A stretch of 64,000 nucleotides of DNA, taken from NCBI GenBank assembly GCA_965117015.1, contig OZ220747.1:372001-436000 (forward strand). Direction: 5' to 3'. The notes under the pieces are model-generated. The model had not been told where the DNA came from, ran no database searches, and saw nothing but the letters and a program-made list of their open reading frames with translations. Made by a program: the position numbers and the translations under genes. Position 1 is the first letter of the stretch. Every line of letters starts with the position of its first letter. Below are positions 1 through 7,450 of the stretch, in pieces. This DNA is from Aldehydirespirator sp965117015 (GTDB lineage Bacteria > Actinomycetota > Acidimicrobiia > Acidimicrobiales > Aldehydirespiratoraceae).

Positions 1-1190
1 ATGTCCTGGCGGTAGTGGGCGAAGTCATCGGCGCACCAGTCCCCGAAGGCCGGGTTCCAGCCCGCGCACTGCAGCACCACCGGATCGTCGATGATGGGGC
101 CGAGGGCCACATCGGCGATCTCCTCCCGGTCGAGGGCATAGGCGAGCGCCTGCCGCACGTTCTTGGTGATCTCAAAGTACCGGTCCGGCGCGATCTGGTT
201 GATCCACAGGCCCTCGATGAACGTTCCCGCCCCCGCGACGAACGCCAGCGGCGGGGCCAGGCGCTCCTTGGCACCGGGGAACGGCTGGGGGAAGGCGGCC
301 ATGACCTCGCCGGTCTGGAGGGCCACGATCTCGGTGTCGGTGTCCTCCCGGGGGACCATCACCACCCGATCGACCCGAGGTATGCGCTCGGGAACCCAGT
401 AGTTCTCGTTGGGGACGAGGATGTGCTGTTGCTGGCTCCACGACTCCTGGAGCCAGGGGCCGCCCGAGATCGGGATCGAGTCGTTCCAGTGGCTGGCGAT
501 GTCGGTCTCGCCGTCGAAGGCGTGGGCGGGCAGGATCCCGTCGAGTCCGCCGAAGAGTTCCCGCCAGGGCGCGTAGGACTCGGAGAGCGTGACGATCGCG
601 GTGTGGGGATCGTCGTGGCCCACGTCGGTGATGAGGTCGTAACCGATGGTGTTGAGCGAACCCTCGGTGTCGATGATCGCCCGCCAGGTGAACCACACGT
701 CGGTGCTGGTTATGGGCGTGCCGTCACTCCAGCGCGCCTCAGGATTGAGCCGGTATGTGATCGTCAGCGTGCCGTCGTCGTTGAGCACTGCCCCGCCGTT
801 GGCCACCGTCGGCGCCTCCACCAGCACCGGCGAGGCACCGATGTTGTGGTTGACATCGAACTCCATGAGGCGGGGCACGACATGCACTAGCACCGACCAA
901 CTGAGCCACGTTGCGTTGTCGCAGGACGTAATCGGGTTGAGGCACTCGGGCCACTGCTCCACCGCCAGCACGATCTCGCCGCCGGGCCGTGGAGCGTCAG
1001 GCTCAGCCGGGTCCGGAGCTGTGTCGGCGGAGCCGGCGGTCGTGACCGCGGGGTCGGTTGCGCTGTCGCCGCCGGCCGCTTCGCCGTCCGTCGAGCCGCC
1101 GCATGCCGCCACGGCGATCAGCGCCGTCACCAGCAGCAGACCCCGGATGCGCCCGGCATGCTGCGAGGGCTTCGTCAGACGCGTTCTCAC
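1..1190 (-). CDS. ABC transporter substrate-binding lipoprotein, family 5 (partial)
   Basis: First 396 codons of a solute-binding protein of the peptide/nickel/opine (SBP_bac_5) ABC importer family; the C-terminus lies beyond the left edge. A GTG start at 1190 gives a basic N-terminus, a hydrophobic stretch and a lipobox ending in Cys30 (IAVAAC followed by GGS), so the mature protein should be a membrane-anchored lipoprotein. A Gly/Ala/Asp-rich linker follows. The mature domain shows the family pattern WSDGTPITSTDVWFTW, then repeated Trp/Asn-rich segments typical of the ligand cleft. The ligand cannot be deduced; permease and ATPase genes would lie to the left. It is last in a minus-strand run metY, hydrolase, MFS, SBP and lies 61 bp after the MFS gene, so it may be transcribed separately. 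Confidence 0.88.
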   Translation of the reverse strand, partial: MRTRLTKPSQHAGRIRGLLLVTALIAVAACGGSTDGEAAGGDSATDPAVTTAGSADTAPDPAEPDAPRPGGEIVLAVEQWPECLNPITSCDNATWLSWSVLVHVVPRLMEFDVNHNIGASPVLVEAPTVANGGAVLNDDGTLTITYRLNPEARWSDGTPITSTDVWFTWRAIIDTEGSLNTIGYDLITDVGHDDPHTAIVTLSESYAPWRELFGGLDGILPAHAFDGETDIASHWNDSIPISGGPWLQESWSQQQHILVPNENYWVPERIPRVDRVVMVPREDTDTEIVALQTGEVMAAFPQPFPGAKERLAPPLAFVAGAGTFIEGLWINQIAPDRYFEITKNVRQALAYALDREEIADVALGPIIDDPVVLQCAGWNPAFGDWCADDFAHYRQD

Positions 1191-1251
1191 CGGGTTTCAG
1201 ACTAGCCGTCACCGCCAGCACGGAACGGGTGGCCCCAAGGGGCTCGCCTGC

Positions 1252-2583
1252 CTAGCGGAGGCGCGGGCGGCGCAGGAGGCTGGCAGCGACGGCTGAAGCC
1301 CGCAGTGGCCACGGATCGAACGTGCCCTGCTCTGCGACGGGCAGGGCCGGTCGTGTGAACATGCGGTACACGACGTACAGGGCGATGACCGCGTGGCACA
1401 CGATCAGGATCCCGAAGTAGGCCCACGGCGCGACGGCCGCCATGAGAAACCCGCCCAGCGTCGGCCCGATCACGGCCCCGACCCCGCTGACCCGCACCAG
1501 CGACGCGCTGGCCCCGGTCAGTTGCGCGGGCGAGACGCTGTCGGCGGTGGTGGCCACGGCCAGCGAGTACAGCGGGAACGTCGAGCCGCCGTGGACGAAC
1601 ATCAGCAGCAGCGACAGCGTCGACCCCACCGACACCAGCAGGTGCAACCCCGCCGAGCCGGCCGCGACGATGGCCACGACCAGGATCACATAGCGGCGCG
1701 GCACACGATCGGAGGAGCTGCCGACGAGCCACTGGAACGCCACCGACCCCACCATCGACGAGACCACGAACAGCGAGATCCGGGTGTTGGACAAGCCTTC
1801 AGAGGCGGCGTAGAACGCTCCGAGCCCCATCAGGCAGCCCTGCGAGACCCCGACCCAGAACGCGGTGAGCAGCCCCAGCGGCACGACCTTGACCAGTTCG
1901 CGCAGCGAGATCGGCTCGGGCACCACCAGCGGCGGCGCGGTGGACGCCGACAGCGCCACCGGCACCAGCGCGAACGAGATCAGCGCCGAGGACACCACGA
2001 ACAGCTTGAAGCCGCCGGGATCGGCGAGGTTCAGCATCAGCTGGCCCACCCCGATCCCGCCCATGGTCACGATCATGTAGCGCGACAGCATCCGGCCCCG
2101 GGTGGCATTGGTGGCCATGTCGTTGAGCCACGACTCGACCGTCACCAGGATCCCGGCCAGGCACAGCCCGTAGGCGAACCTCAGCAGCGTCCACGACGCC
2201 GGATGGACCCAGACCACATGCAGGATGGCGGCGGCCGAGCCCACCGACGACAGGGCGGCGAACACCCGGATGTGGCCGACGGAGGCGATGAAGTGCTCGG
2301 CCGCCTTGGTCCCGAACAGGAAGCCGAGGAAGTAGCCGGTCATCACCACGCCGGTCACGGCCAGCCCGAAGTCCTCCAGTTCGGCCCGCACCCCCAGGGC
2401 GACGCGCAGCAGCCCGTTGCAGATCATGACCAGGGCCACGCCGACGAGCAGCGACCTGACCGCGCCGAAGCTGTCGCCGCGCGGCTCGATCAGCGGTCCA
2501 CCCGACAGCCCTTCGTCGCCGGGCTCGGGCCGCACCACGGCGCCTGAGGCCACGACGGGATCGTAGTGACGCGCCCTCGCCAC
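1252..2583 (-). CDS. MFS transporter (YcaD-like)
   Basis: A 443-residue integral membrane protein with about twelve hydrophobic segments and typical major facilitator superfamily length. The loop after the second segment (GYFLGFLFGTKAAEHFIASVGH) resembles the YcaD/UMF-type branch of the superfamily. The C-terminal half contains SSSDRVPRRY, the usual charged loop between helices 8 and 9. The start used is GTG at 2583, which adds a hydrophilic N-terminal tail of about 40 residues; a later start is possible. The substrate is unknown. It follows the hydrolase gene by 78 bp on the same strand, and a CRP/GlxR-like dyad lies just upstream at 2600-2615. Confidence 0.8.
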   Translation of the reverse strand: MARARHYDPVVASGAVVRPEPGDEGLSGGPLIEPRGDSFGAVRSLLVGVALVMICNGLLRVALGVRAELEDFGLAVTGVVMTGYFLGFLFGTKAAEHFIASVGHIRVFAALSSVGSAAAILHVVWVHPASWTLLRFAYGLCLAGILVTVESWLNDMATNATRGRMLSRYMIVTMGGIGVGQLMLNLADPGGFKLFVVSSALISFALVPVALSASTAPPLVVPEPISLRELVKVVPLGLLTAFWVGVSQGCLMGLGAFYAASEGLSNTRISLFVVSSMVGSVAFQWLVGSSSDRVPRRYVILVVAIVAAGSAGLHLLVSVGSTLSLLLMFVHGGSTFPLYSLAVATTADSVSPAQLTGASASLVRVSGVGAVIGPTLGGFLMAAVAPWAYFGILIVCHAVIALYVVYRMFTRPALPVAEQGTFDPWPLRASAVAASLLRRPRLR

Positions 2584-2599
2584 AAGCCTGCAATTCGCT

Positions 2600-2615
2600 C
2601 GTGACTTTCGTCACA
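2600..2615. promoter_or_regulatory. CRP/GlxR-like dyad
   Basis: A near-consensus half-site pair, CGTGA-N6-TCACA, sits about 17 bases before the start codon of the MFS gene. The actinobacterial CRP homologue GlxR and E. coli CRP bind TGTGA-N6-TCACA; one outer base differs here. Its closeness to the start would suit repression. This is a motif match only. Confidence 0.3.
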
Positions 2616-2661
2616 GAGGCCGAGCGGCCTGATGGCCCCGGCCGGCTCGGGCCGGGTTGCG

Positions 2662-3459
2662 TCAGGTTCGGGCCAGGGCCGCGGCGATGGCCTTGCGCAC
2701 TGGGATCGGGCTCTCGATCTGCAGGAAGTGGCCCACCCGATCGAGGTAGACGCTACGCACGTCCCCGAAGGCGTCGATCATCGGTGCGGCCCGCTTGTTG
2801 GGCGTCATCTTGTCCTCCCGGCCCAACACCAGCGTCACCGGGCACTGCACCCGGGCCGCAGCTCGCTCGGCGCCGTCGTAGGCGTCGCAGGCGGCTAGAT
2901 CGTTGGCCAGCACTCCCGGCCGGGCCCGGTCCAGCAGCGAGGTGTTGCCCCCGATGAGCCACATGCCCGGCGAGGCGTGGCCGCCGGTGTGGGCCCGGCT
3001 GCCGATGCCCCAGGAGGTGATGAGCCGACCGGCCACGGGGTCGTCGGCATCGGCCGCCGACTGCAGCGCCGGATGCACCGGCATCGCGCCCGCGGTGCCC
3101 AGCAGCACCAGAGACCGGGCCACCTCGGGCCGCTGGGCGGCCGCCTCCAACACCACGAACGTCCCCATCGAATGCCCGACCAGGTGGGCGGGCGCCATAC
3201 CCAGGGCCTCGGTGGTGCTCGCCAGCCATTCCCCCATCTGCTCGATGCTGTCCGGAGCGGGTCCCTGGCTGCCGCCGTGTCCGGGCAGGTCCACCGCCGC
3301 GGCCCGGTAGCCGTGATGCGCGATCCAGCGGGTCTGGAGCTGCCACACCGTGCGGTCGCCGCCGGCTCCGTGCACCAGCACCACCGCTGGCTCGTCGCCG
3401 TCGATGCTGCGGCCCCCGGTGGCGCAGCGCACCACCCGCCCGTCGATCAGCGCTTCCAC
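2662..3459 (-). CDS. alpha/beta hydrolase
   Basis: A 265-residue alpha/beta-hydrolase fold enzyme. The oxyanion-hole segment HGAGG is at residues 30-34, the nucleophile elbow GHSMG at 95-99 (Ser97), the acid in GREDKMTP at Asp216 and the base in RVGHF at His244, so the catalytic triad looks intact. The length is right for small esterases, lactonases or C-C hydrolases of this fold, and too short for homoserine O-acetyltransferase (MetX, about 370 residues), which might have been expected beside metY. The gene begins 13 bp after the metY stop and is almost certainly co-transcribed with it. The natural substrate is not predictable. Confidence 0.85.
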   Translation of the reverse strand: MEALIDGRVVRCATGGRSIDGDEPAVVLVHGAGGDRTVWQLQTRWIAHHGYRAAAVDLPGHGGSQGPAPDSIEQMGEWLASTTEALGMAPAHLVGHSMGTFVVLEAAAQRPEVARSLVLLGTAGAMPVHPALQSAADADDPVAGRLITSWGIGSRAHTGGHASPGMWLIGGNTSLLDRARPGVLANDLAACDAYDGAERAAARVQCPVTLVLGREDKMTPNKRAAPMIDAFGDVRSVYLDRVGHFLQIESPIPVRKAIAAALART

Positions 3460-3472
3460 GTCGGCCCGGCTC

Positions 3473-4765
3473 TCAGCGCTGAGAGGCCTTGAGGGCCCGC
3501 TCCAGGTCCTCGATGATGTCGCGGGGGTCCTCCAGGCCTACCGAGATCCGCACGAGGTCCTCCCCCACCCCGGACGCGGCCAGGTCTTCGGCCGACATCT
3601 GCTGGTGGGTGGTGCTGGCCGGATGGATCACCAGCGTCTTGGCGTCGCCCACGTTGGCCAGATGGGAGGCCAGGCGGACCGCGGCGATGAACTTGGCGCC
3701 GGCGTCGCGCCCGCCGGCGATGCCGAAGCTCAAGATGGCCCCGGTGCCCCTCGGGTAGAGCCGGCGGGCCAGCTCGTGGTCGGGATGGCTGGACAGGGAC
3801 GGGTACTTGACCCAGGTCACGGCGTCGTTGGCGGCCAGGGCCTCGGCCACCGCCTCGGTGTTGGCCACATGGCGCTGCATCCGCAGCGGCAGCGTCTCGA
3901 CGCCCGACAGGATCTGGAAGGCGTTGGCCGGGCTCATGCACGCTCCGAAGTCGCGCAGCCCCTCGGCCCGGGCCCGGCTGATGAAGGCTGCCGGACCGAA
4001 CTCGTCGCTGAAGCTGATGCCGTGGTAGCCGGCGTAGGGCTCGGTGATGGTGGGAAACAGGCCCGAGGCGTCCCAGTCGAAGTGGCCACCGTCGACGAGC
4101 ACGCCGCCGAGAGCGATGCCGTGGCCGCCCAGGAACTTGGTCGCCGAGTGCATCACAATGTCGGCGCCGTGCTCGAAGGGCCGGATCAGGTACGGGGTCG
4201 AGAAGGTGGCGTCCACCATGAGCGGCAGGCGGTGCTGGTGGGCGATGTCGGCCACTGAGGCGATGTCGAGGACCTCTATGCCGGGATTGCCGAGCGTCTC
4301 CGCGAAGACGAGCCGGGTGTCGGAGCCGATGGCCGCCGCGAACTCGTCGGGACGGCGGGGGTCCACGAACGTCGTCGTGATGCCGAAGCGCGGCAGGGTC
4401 AGGTTGAGCATGTTGTGGGTGCCGCCGTAGATGTTGCGGCTGGCCACGATGTGGCCGCCGGTGTCCATCAGGGTGGCCACGGCCAGGAAGAAGGCGGCCT
4501 GACCGCTGGCGGTGGCCACCGCGCCCACGCCGCCCTCCAGCGCCGCGACCCGTTCCTCGAGCACGGCCACGGTCGGGTTGGAGATCCGGGAGTAGATGTG
4601 TCCCGGGATCTCGAGGTTGAACAGCCCGGCCGCGTGGTCGGTGTCCTCGAAGGAGTACGAGGTGGTGAAATAGATGGGCACGGCCCTAGCGCCCGTCGTC
4701 GGATCGCTGTGCTGGCCGGCGTGGAGGCTGAGGGTGTCGAAGCGAAGAAAGTCGGGCTCTACCAC
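3473..4765 (-). CDS. metY: O-acetylhomoserine sulfhydrylase (aminocarboxypropyltransferase)
   Basis: A PLP-dependent Cys/Met-metabolism enzyme of 430 residues, the usual MetY length. It makes homocysteine from O-acetylhomoserine and sulfide in direct-sulfhydrylation methionine synthesis. The N-terminus FDTLSLHAGQ, the segment YSRISNPTVAVLEERVAALEG and the PLP-lysine motif SATKFLGGHG (Lys210) are characteristic; the C-terminal HPASTTHQQ segment is also conserved in MetY. The GTG start at 4765 places the conserved LHAGQ motif at the expected distance. The 5' leader (4766-4890) is unusually structured and may control expression. The gene heads a unit with the downstream hydrolase. Confidence 0.93.
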   Translation of the reverse strand: MVEPDFLRFDTLSLHAGQHSDPTTGARAVPIYFTTSYSFEDTDHAAGLFNLEIPGHIYSRISNPTVAVLEERVAALEGGVGAVATASGQAAFFLAVATLMDTGGHIVASRNIYGGTHNMLNLTLPRFGITTTFVDPRRPDEFAAAIGSDTRLVFAETLGNPGIEVLDIASVADIAHQHRLPLMVDATFSTPYLIRPFEHGADIVMHSATKFLGGHGIALGGVLVDGGHFDWDASGLFPTITEPYAGYHGISFSDEFGPAAFISRARAEGLRDFGACMSPANAFQILSGVETLPLRMQRHVANTEAVAEALAANDAVTWVKYPSLSSHPDHELARRLYPRGTGAILSFGIAGGRDAGAKFIAAVRLASHLANVGDAKTLVIHPASTTHQQMSAEDLAASGVGEDLVRISVGLEDPRDIIEDLERALKASQR

Positions 4766-4778
4766 ACCGGCGAGCCTA

Positions 4779-4885
4779 GAGGCCTAACGCGTCGAGGCCG
4801 AACGCGTCGAGGCCCTCGCCGTATCGGCTGGGGGGTGACCGATACCGGCGGGGCCTCGAGTTGGGGTGAGGGGCTTACGCCCCTC
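4779..4885 (-). promoter_or_regulatory. structured metY leader with competing hairpins
   Basis: Read on the minus strand, a 7-bp hairpin with a GUAA tetraloop (4885-4868) is followed by a large two-part hairpin (4858-4808). Its outer arms are CGAGGCC and GGCCTCG, and its inner arms pair around GGTATCGG and CCGATACC. A 14-bp sequence (aacgcgtcgaggcc, plus-strand reading) occurs at 4786-4799 and again at 4801-4814, and a third gaggcc lies at 4779-4784. The upstream CGAGGCC strand could therefore pair with alternative partners, the arrangement expected of an attenuator or riboswitch. It does not match the SAM-I consensus by eye. The first hairpin could instead terminate the small gene at 4918-5067. 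Confidence 0.4.
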
Positions 4886-4917
4886 GGGAGGGAACTGTCG
4901 TGTCGACGAGCAGTCCG

Positions 4918-5067
4918 CTAGCGGCCGACCCGGTAGGGGCGGCCGGCGGCGTCGCCGGTCACCCGTAGCAGACCCTCAGCCACGCCTACGGCATAGCCGG
5001 GCCCTAGGGCGTCTCGCCACACTGTGTTGGCGTTGACCTTGCTGTTGCTGAACGGAATGGAACTCAT
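4918..5067 (-). CDS. small hypothetical protein (49 aa)
   Basis: A 49-residue open frame beginning MSSIPFSNSKV and ending GRPYRVGR. The ATG at 5067 is preceded by a strong, purine-rich Shine-Dalgarno (GAGGAGG) a few bases upstream, which favours this start over the in-frame ATG at 5145. The composition is ordinary for the genome, with no membrane segment and no cysteine. It lies about 105 bp downstream of betA on the same strand and ends before the structured metY leader. I do not recognise a family. It could be a small regulator or an uncharacterised peptide; coding is supported by the ribosome-binding site rather than by homology. Confidence 0.5.
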   Translation of the reverse strand: MSSIPFSNSKVNANTVWRDALGPGYAVGVAEGLLRVTGDAAGRPYRVGR

Positions 5068-5164
5068 CCTCGCTCCTCCTCTGCCTGTTGTACGCCATAT
5101 CGTCGGCTGTATTCGGATTGTTTCGCCGAACGCCGTGAATTGCAACTAAACAGAGGTCAGAGGG

Positions 5165-5184
5165 GGTGTGATTTAGGTCACACC
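5165..5184. promoter_or_regulatory. perfect CRP-type dyad or betA terminator hairpin
   Basis: Arms GGTGTGA and TCACACC are separated by six bases, giving a perfect TGTGA-N6-TCACA core that overlaps the betA stop codon. It could be a CRP/GlxR operator upstream of the small gene at 4918-5067, or a 7-bp stem with a 6-base loop ending betA transcription. Only a weak T-rich stretch follows on the minus strand. Confidence 0.4.
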
Positions 5185-6867
5185 GGTTGGGTCGGCCCGG
5201 TAGAAGTCCACCGGCTCGGGAGCCAGCGGGGTATTGCCGAGGATCAGGTCGGCGGCCTTCTCGGCCAGCATCATCACCGGCGCGTAGATGTTGCCGTTGG
5301 TCACATACGGCATCGACGAGGCGTCAACCACCCGCAGGCCGGTGGTGCCGTGAACCTCGAGCGAGTCAGGGTGCAGCGCCGAGTCGTCACCCAGGCCCAT
5401 CCGGGCGGTGCAGGACGGGTGCAGGGCGGTCTCGGCGTCACGGCGCACCCAGTCGAGGATCTCCTCGTCGGTGCTCACACCCGGGCCGGGCGACACCTCG
5501 CCGCCGTTGAAGGGGTCCATGGCCGGCTGGTTGAGGATGTGGCGGGCGTGGCGGACGGCCTCCACCCACTCGCGGCGGTCCTCGTCGGTGGACAGGTAGT
5601 TGAAGCGCAGCGCCGGCTTGGTCCGGGGGTCGGTCGAGACGATGGCCACCGTCCCCCGCGAGTTGCTGTACATCGGCCCGACGTGCACCTGGTAGCCGTG
5701 GCCGCCCTCGGGCACCGAGCCGTCGTAGCGGATGGCGATGGGCAGGAAGTGGAACATGAGGTTGGGGTAGGCGACGTCGTCGTTGCTGCGGATGAACCCG
5801 CCCGCCTCGAAGTGGTTGGTGGCGCCGGGGCCGCGACGGGCCAGCCACTGCAACCCGATCAGGGGGCGGCGCCACGTGGCCAGGTTGGGCTGCATCGACA
5901 CCGGCTGCTTGCAGGCGAACTGGACGTACACCTCCAAGTGGTCCTGCATGTTGGCGCCAACCGCGGGAACGTCGGCCACCACGTCGATGCCGTAGCGACG
6001 CAGGAGACCGGCCGGGCCGACGCCGGAGAGCTGCAGGAGCTGCGGCGAGTTGATGGCTCCGCCGCAGCAGATCACCTCGCCGGCGTTCACGGTTCGGCTG
6101 CGACCGCCCTTGGTGTAGGTGACGCCGGTGGCCCGGTCGCCCTCGAAGAGGATCCTGGTGGTGAGGGCCCGGGTGATGAGATGGAGGTTGGGCCGCTTGA
6201 GCACGGGGTGCAGGTACGCCTGGGACGCGCTGAGGCGCCGGCCCCGGTGGACGTTGCGGTCGAAGGCGGCGAAGCCCTCCTGGCGGTAGCCGTTGACGTC
6301 GGCGGTCCTCCGGTGGCCGGCCTGCTCGGTGGCCTCCAGGAAGGCCTCGAACAGGGGGTTGGTGGCCGGTCCCCGCTCCAGCACGAGAGGACCCTGGTGG
6401 CCGCGGTAGCTGCCCTTGCCCCGGGTCCCGTCGGGGCCGCTGTAGTCGTCGCCGGCCAGGCACTGCTCCATGCGCTTGAAGTAGGGCAGGCAGTGGGCGT
6501 AGTCCCAGCCCTCCATGCCGGGGTCGGCAGCCCAGCGCTGGTAGTCGAGGGGGTTGCCCCGCTGGAAGATCATGCCGTTGATGCTGGACGATCCGCCCAG
6601 CACCTTGCCCCGGGCGTGGTAGACCCGGCGCCCGCCCATGTGGGGCTCGGGCTCAGAGGTGTACTGCCAGTCGTAGAAGCGGTTGCCGATGGGGAACGAC
6701 AGGGCCGCGGGCATGTGGATGTACACGTCGAATCGCCAGTCCCGCCGGCCCGCTTCGAGCACGAGCACCGAAGTGCCTGGGTCGGCGCTGAGCCGGTTGG
6801 CGAGCGCGCAGCCGGCCGAGCCCCCGCCCACGATCACGTAGTCGTAACGGCGGCCTTGATCTGCCAT
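5173..6867 (-). CDS. betA: choline dehydrogenase (GMC oxidoreductase)
   Basis: A flavoprotein of the glucose-methanol-choline family, 564 residues, close in length and in many motifs to E. coli BetA, which oxidises choline to betaine aldehyde. The FAD-binding GGGSAG is at residues 14-19. MPAALSFPIGNRFYDWQYTSEPEP and RGKVLGGSSSINGM match BetA in place and spelling, as do GAINSPQLLQLSGVG, NMQDHLEVYVQ, NHFEAGGFIRS and the catalytic HPSCTARMG region. The C-terminal VVDASSMPYVTNGN carries the usual second active-site region. Choline supply to glycine betaine would feed the demethylation operon at 7451-12917. Related GMC alcohol dehydrogenases are the main alternative. A 20-bp palindrome lies in the divergent promoter region. 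Confidence 0.85.
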   Translation of the reverse strand: MADQGRRYDYVIVGGGSAGCALANRLSADPGTSVLVLEAGRRDWRFDVYIHMPAALSFPIGNRFYDWQYTSEPEPHMGGRRVYHARGKVLGGSSSINGMIFQRGNPLDYQRWAADPGMEGWDYAHCLPYFKRMEQCLAGDDYSGPDGTRGKGSYRGHQGPLVLERGPATNPLFEAFLEATEQAGHRRTADVNGYRQEGFAAFDRNVHRGRRLSASQAYLHPVLKRPNLHLITRALTTRILFEGDRATGVTYTKGGRSRTVNAGEVICCGGAINSPQLLQLSGVGPAGLLRRYGIDVVADVPAVGANMQDHLEVYVQFACKQPVSMQPNLATWRRPLIGLQWLARRGPGATNHFEAGGFIRSNDDVAYPNLMFHFLPIAIRYDGSVPEGGHGYQVHVGPMYSNSRGTVAIVSTDPRTKPALRFNYLSTDEDRREWVEAVRHARHILNQPAMDPFNGGEVSPGPGVSTDEEILDWVRRDAETALHPSCTARMGLGDDSALHPDSLEVHGTTGLRVVDASSMPYVTNGNIYAPVMMLAEKAADLILGNTPLAPEPVDFYRADPTGVT

Positions 6868-6889
6868 AGTCCCCTTCCGAACTCAAGCC

Positions 6890-6909
6890 GGAGTGCGACG
6901 GCGCACTCC
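6890..6909. promoter_or_regulatory. palindrome in the betA/GFA divergent promoter
   Basis: A perfect inverted repeat with 8-bp arms GGAGTGCG and CGCACTCC around four bases, 23 bases upstream of the betA start and 60 upstream of the GFA gene. Its position between divergent genes fits an operator for a dimeric repressor (BetI-like TetR proteins control bet genes elsewhere), but no regulator gene is adjacent. Confidence 0.35.
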
Positions 6910-6968
6910 CGGGGCGTGCAACAATCGCGACCCTACCGCTGCCGGAGGAGATCCAGGGAGGCACTGGC

Positions 6969-7406
6969 GTGAACGAGAACACCCGCACCGGCCCCGACTC
7001 GCAGCTCTCAGGCCACTGCCTTTGCGGCGGCGTGAGCTACGAAGTGCACGGCCCGGCCCGCCCGGTTTGGAACTGCCACTGCTGGCGCTGCCGGCGCTGG
7101 ACCGGCCATTTCATGGCGGGCACGAACTGCCGCCAGGAGCATCTCCACCTCGTGTCGGAGGACTCGCTGGCCTGGCACCATCCCGCCGACGACCCCAACG
7201 TGGCCTACGGCTTCTGCCGCGACTGCGGCGGGTCGTTGTTCTGGAAGGTGCATGAGGGCCCCGGCGATCAGGCCGACCACATCGCAATCTGCGCCGGCAC
7301 GCTGGATCTCCCCACCGGCCTGACCACCGAGGGTGCGCTATTCGAGGTCGAAGCCTCCGACTACCACACCCTCGACCCCGACATCGAGACCCTCATCCGC
7401 GAGTAG
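6969..7406 (+). CDS. GFA-domain (CENP-V fold) zinc protein
   Basis: A 145-residue member of the glutathione-dependent formaldehyde-activating enzyme (GFA) family. The zinc ligands are recognisable: HCLCGG near the N-terminus, NCHCWRCRRWTG in the middle and FCRDCGGSLFW later. The length is normal for the family. It starts with GTG at 6969 after a purine-rich GGAGG-type sequence. Family members are proposed to help formaldehyde react with a thiol, and oxidative N-demethylation by the neighbouring flavoprotein and oxygenase would release formaldehyde. Actinobacteria generally use mycothiol rather than glutathione, so the thiol partner is uncertain; many members of the fold have no proven activity. 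Confidence 0.8.
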   Translation: MNENTRTGPDSQLSGHCLCGGVSYEVHGPARPVWNCHCWRCRRWTGHFMAGTNCRQEHLHLVSEDSLAWHHPADDPNVAYGFCRDCGGSLFWKVHEGPGDQADHIAICAGTLDLPTGLTTEGALFEVEASDYHTLDPDIETLIRE

Positions 7407-7420
7407 TAGCCCGTGGCTAC
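7406..7420. terminator. short hairpin between convergent genes
   Basis: GTAGCC and GGCTAC arms around a 3-base loop begin at the GFA stop codon, between two convergent genes. There is no T tract, so a terminator role is only suggested. Confidence 0.25.
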
Positions 7421-7450
7421 CGGCAGTCAGGACCTGAAGTGGTGTTGCTG

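Noticed and set aside
2662..3459. Homoserine O-acetyltransferase (MetX) beside metY
   Set aside because: 265 residues is far shorter than MetX and it lacks its conserved extra domain; only the general hydrolase triad matches.
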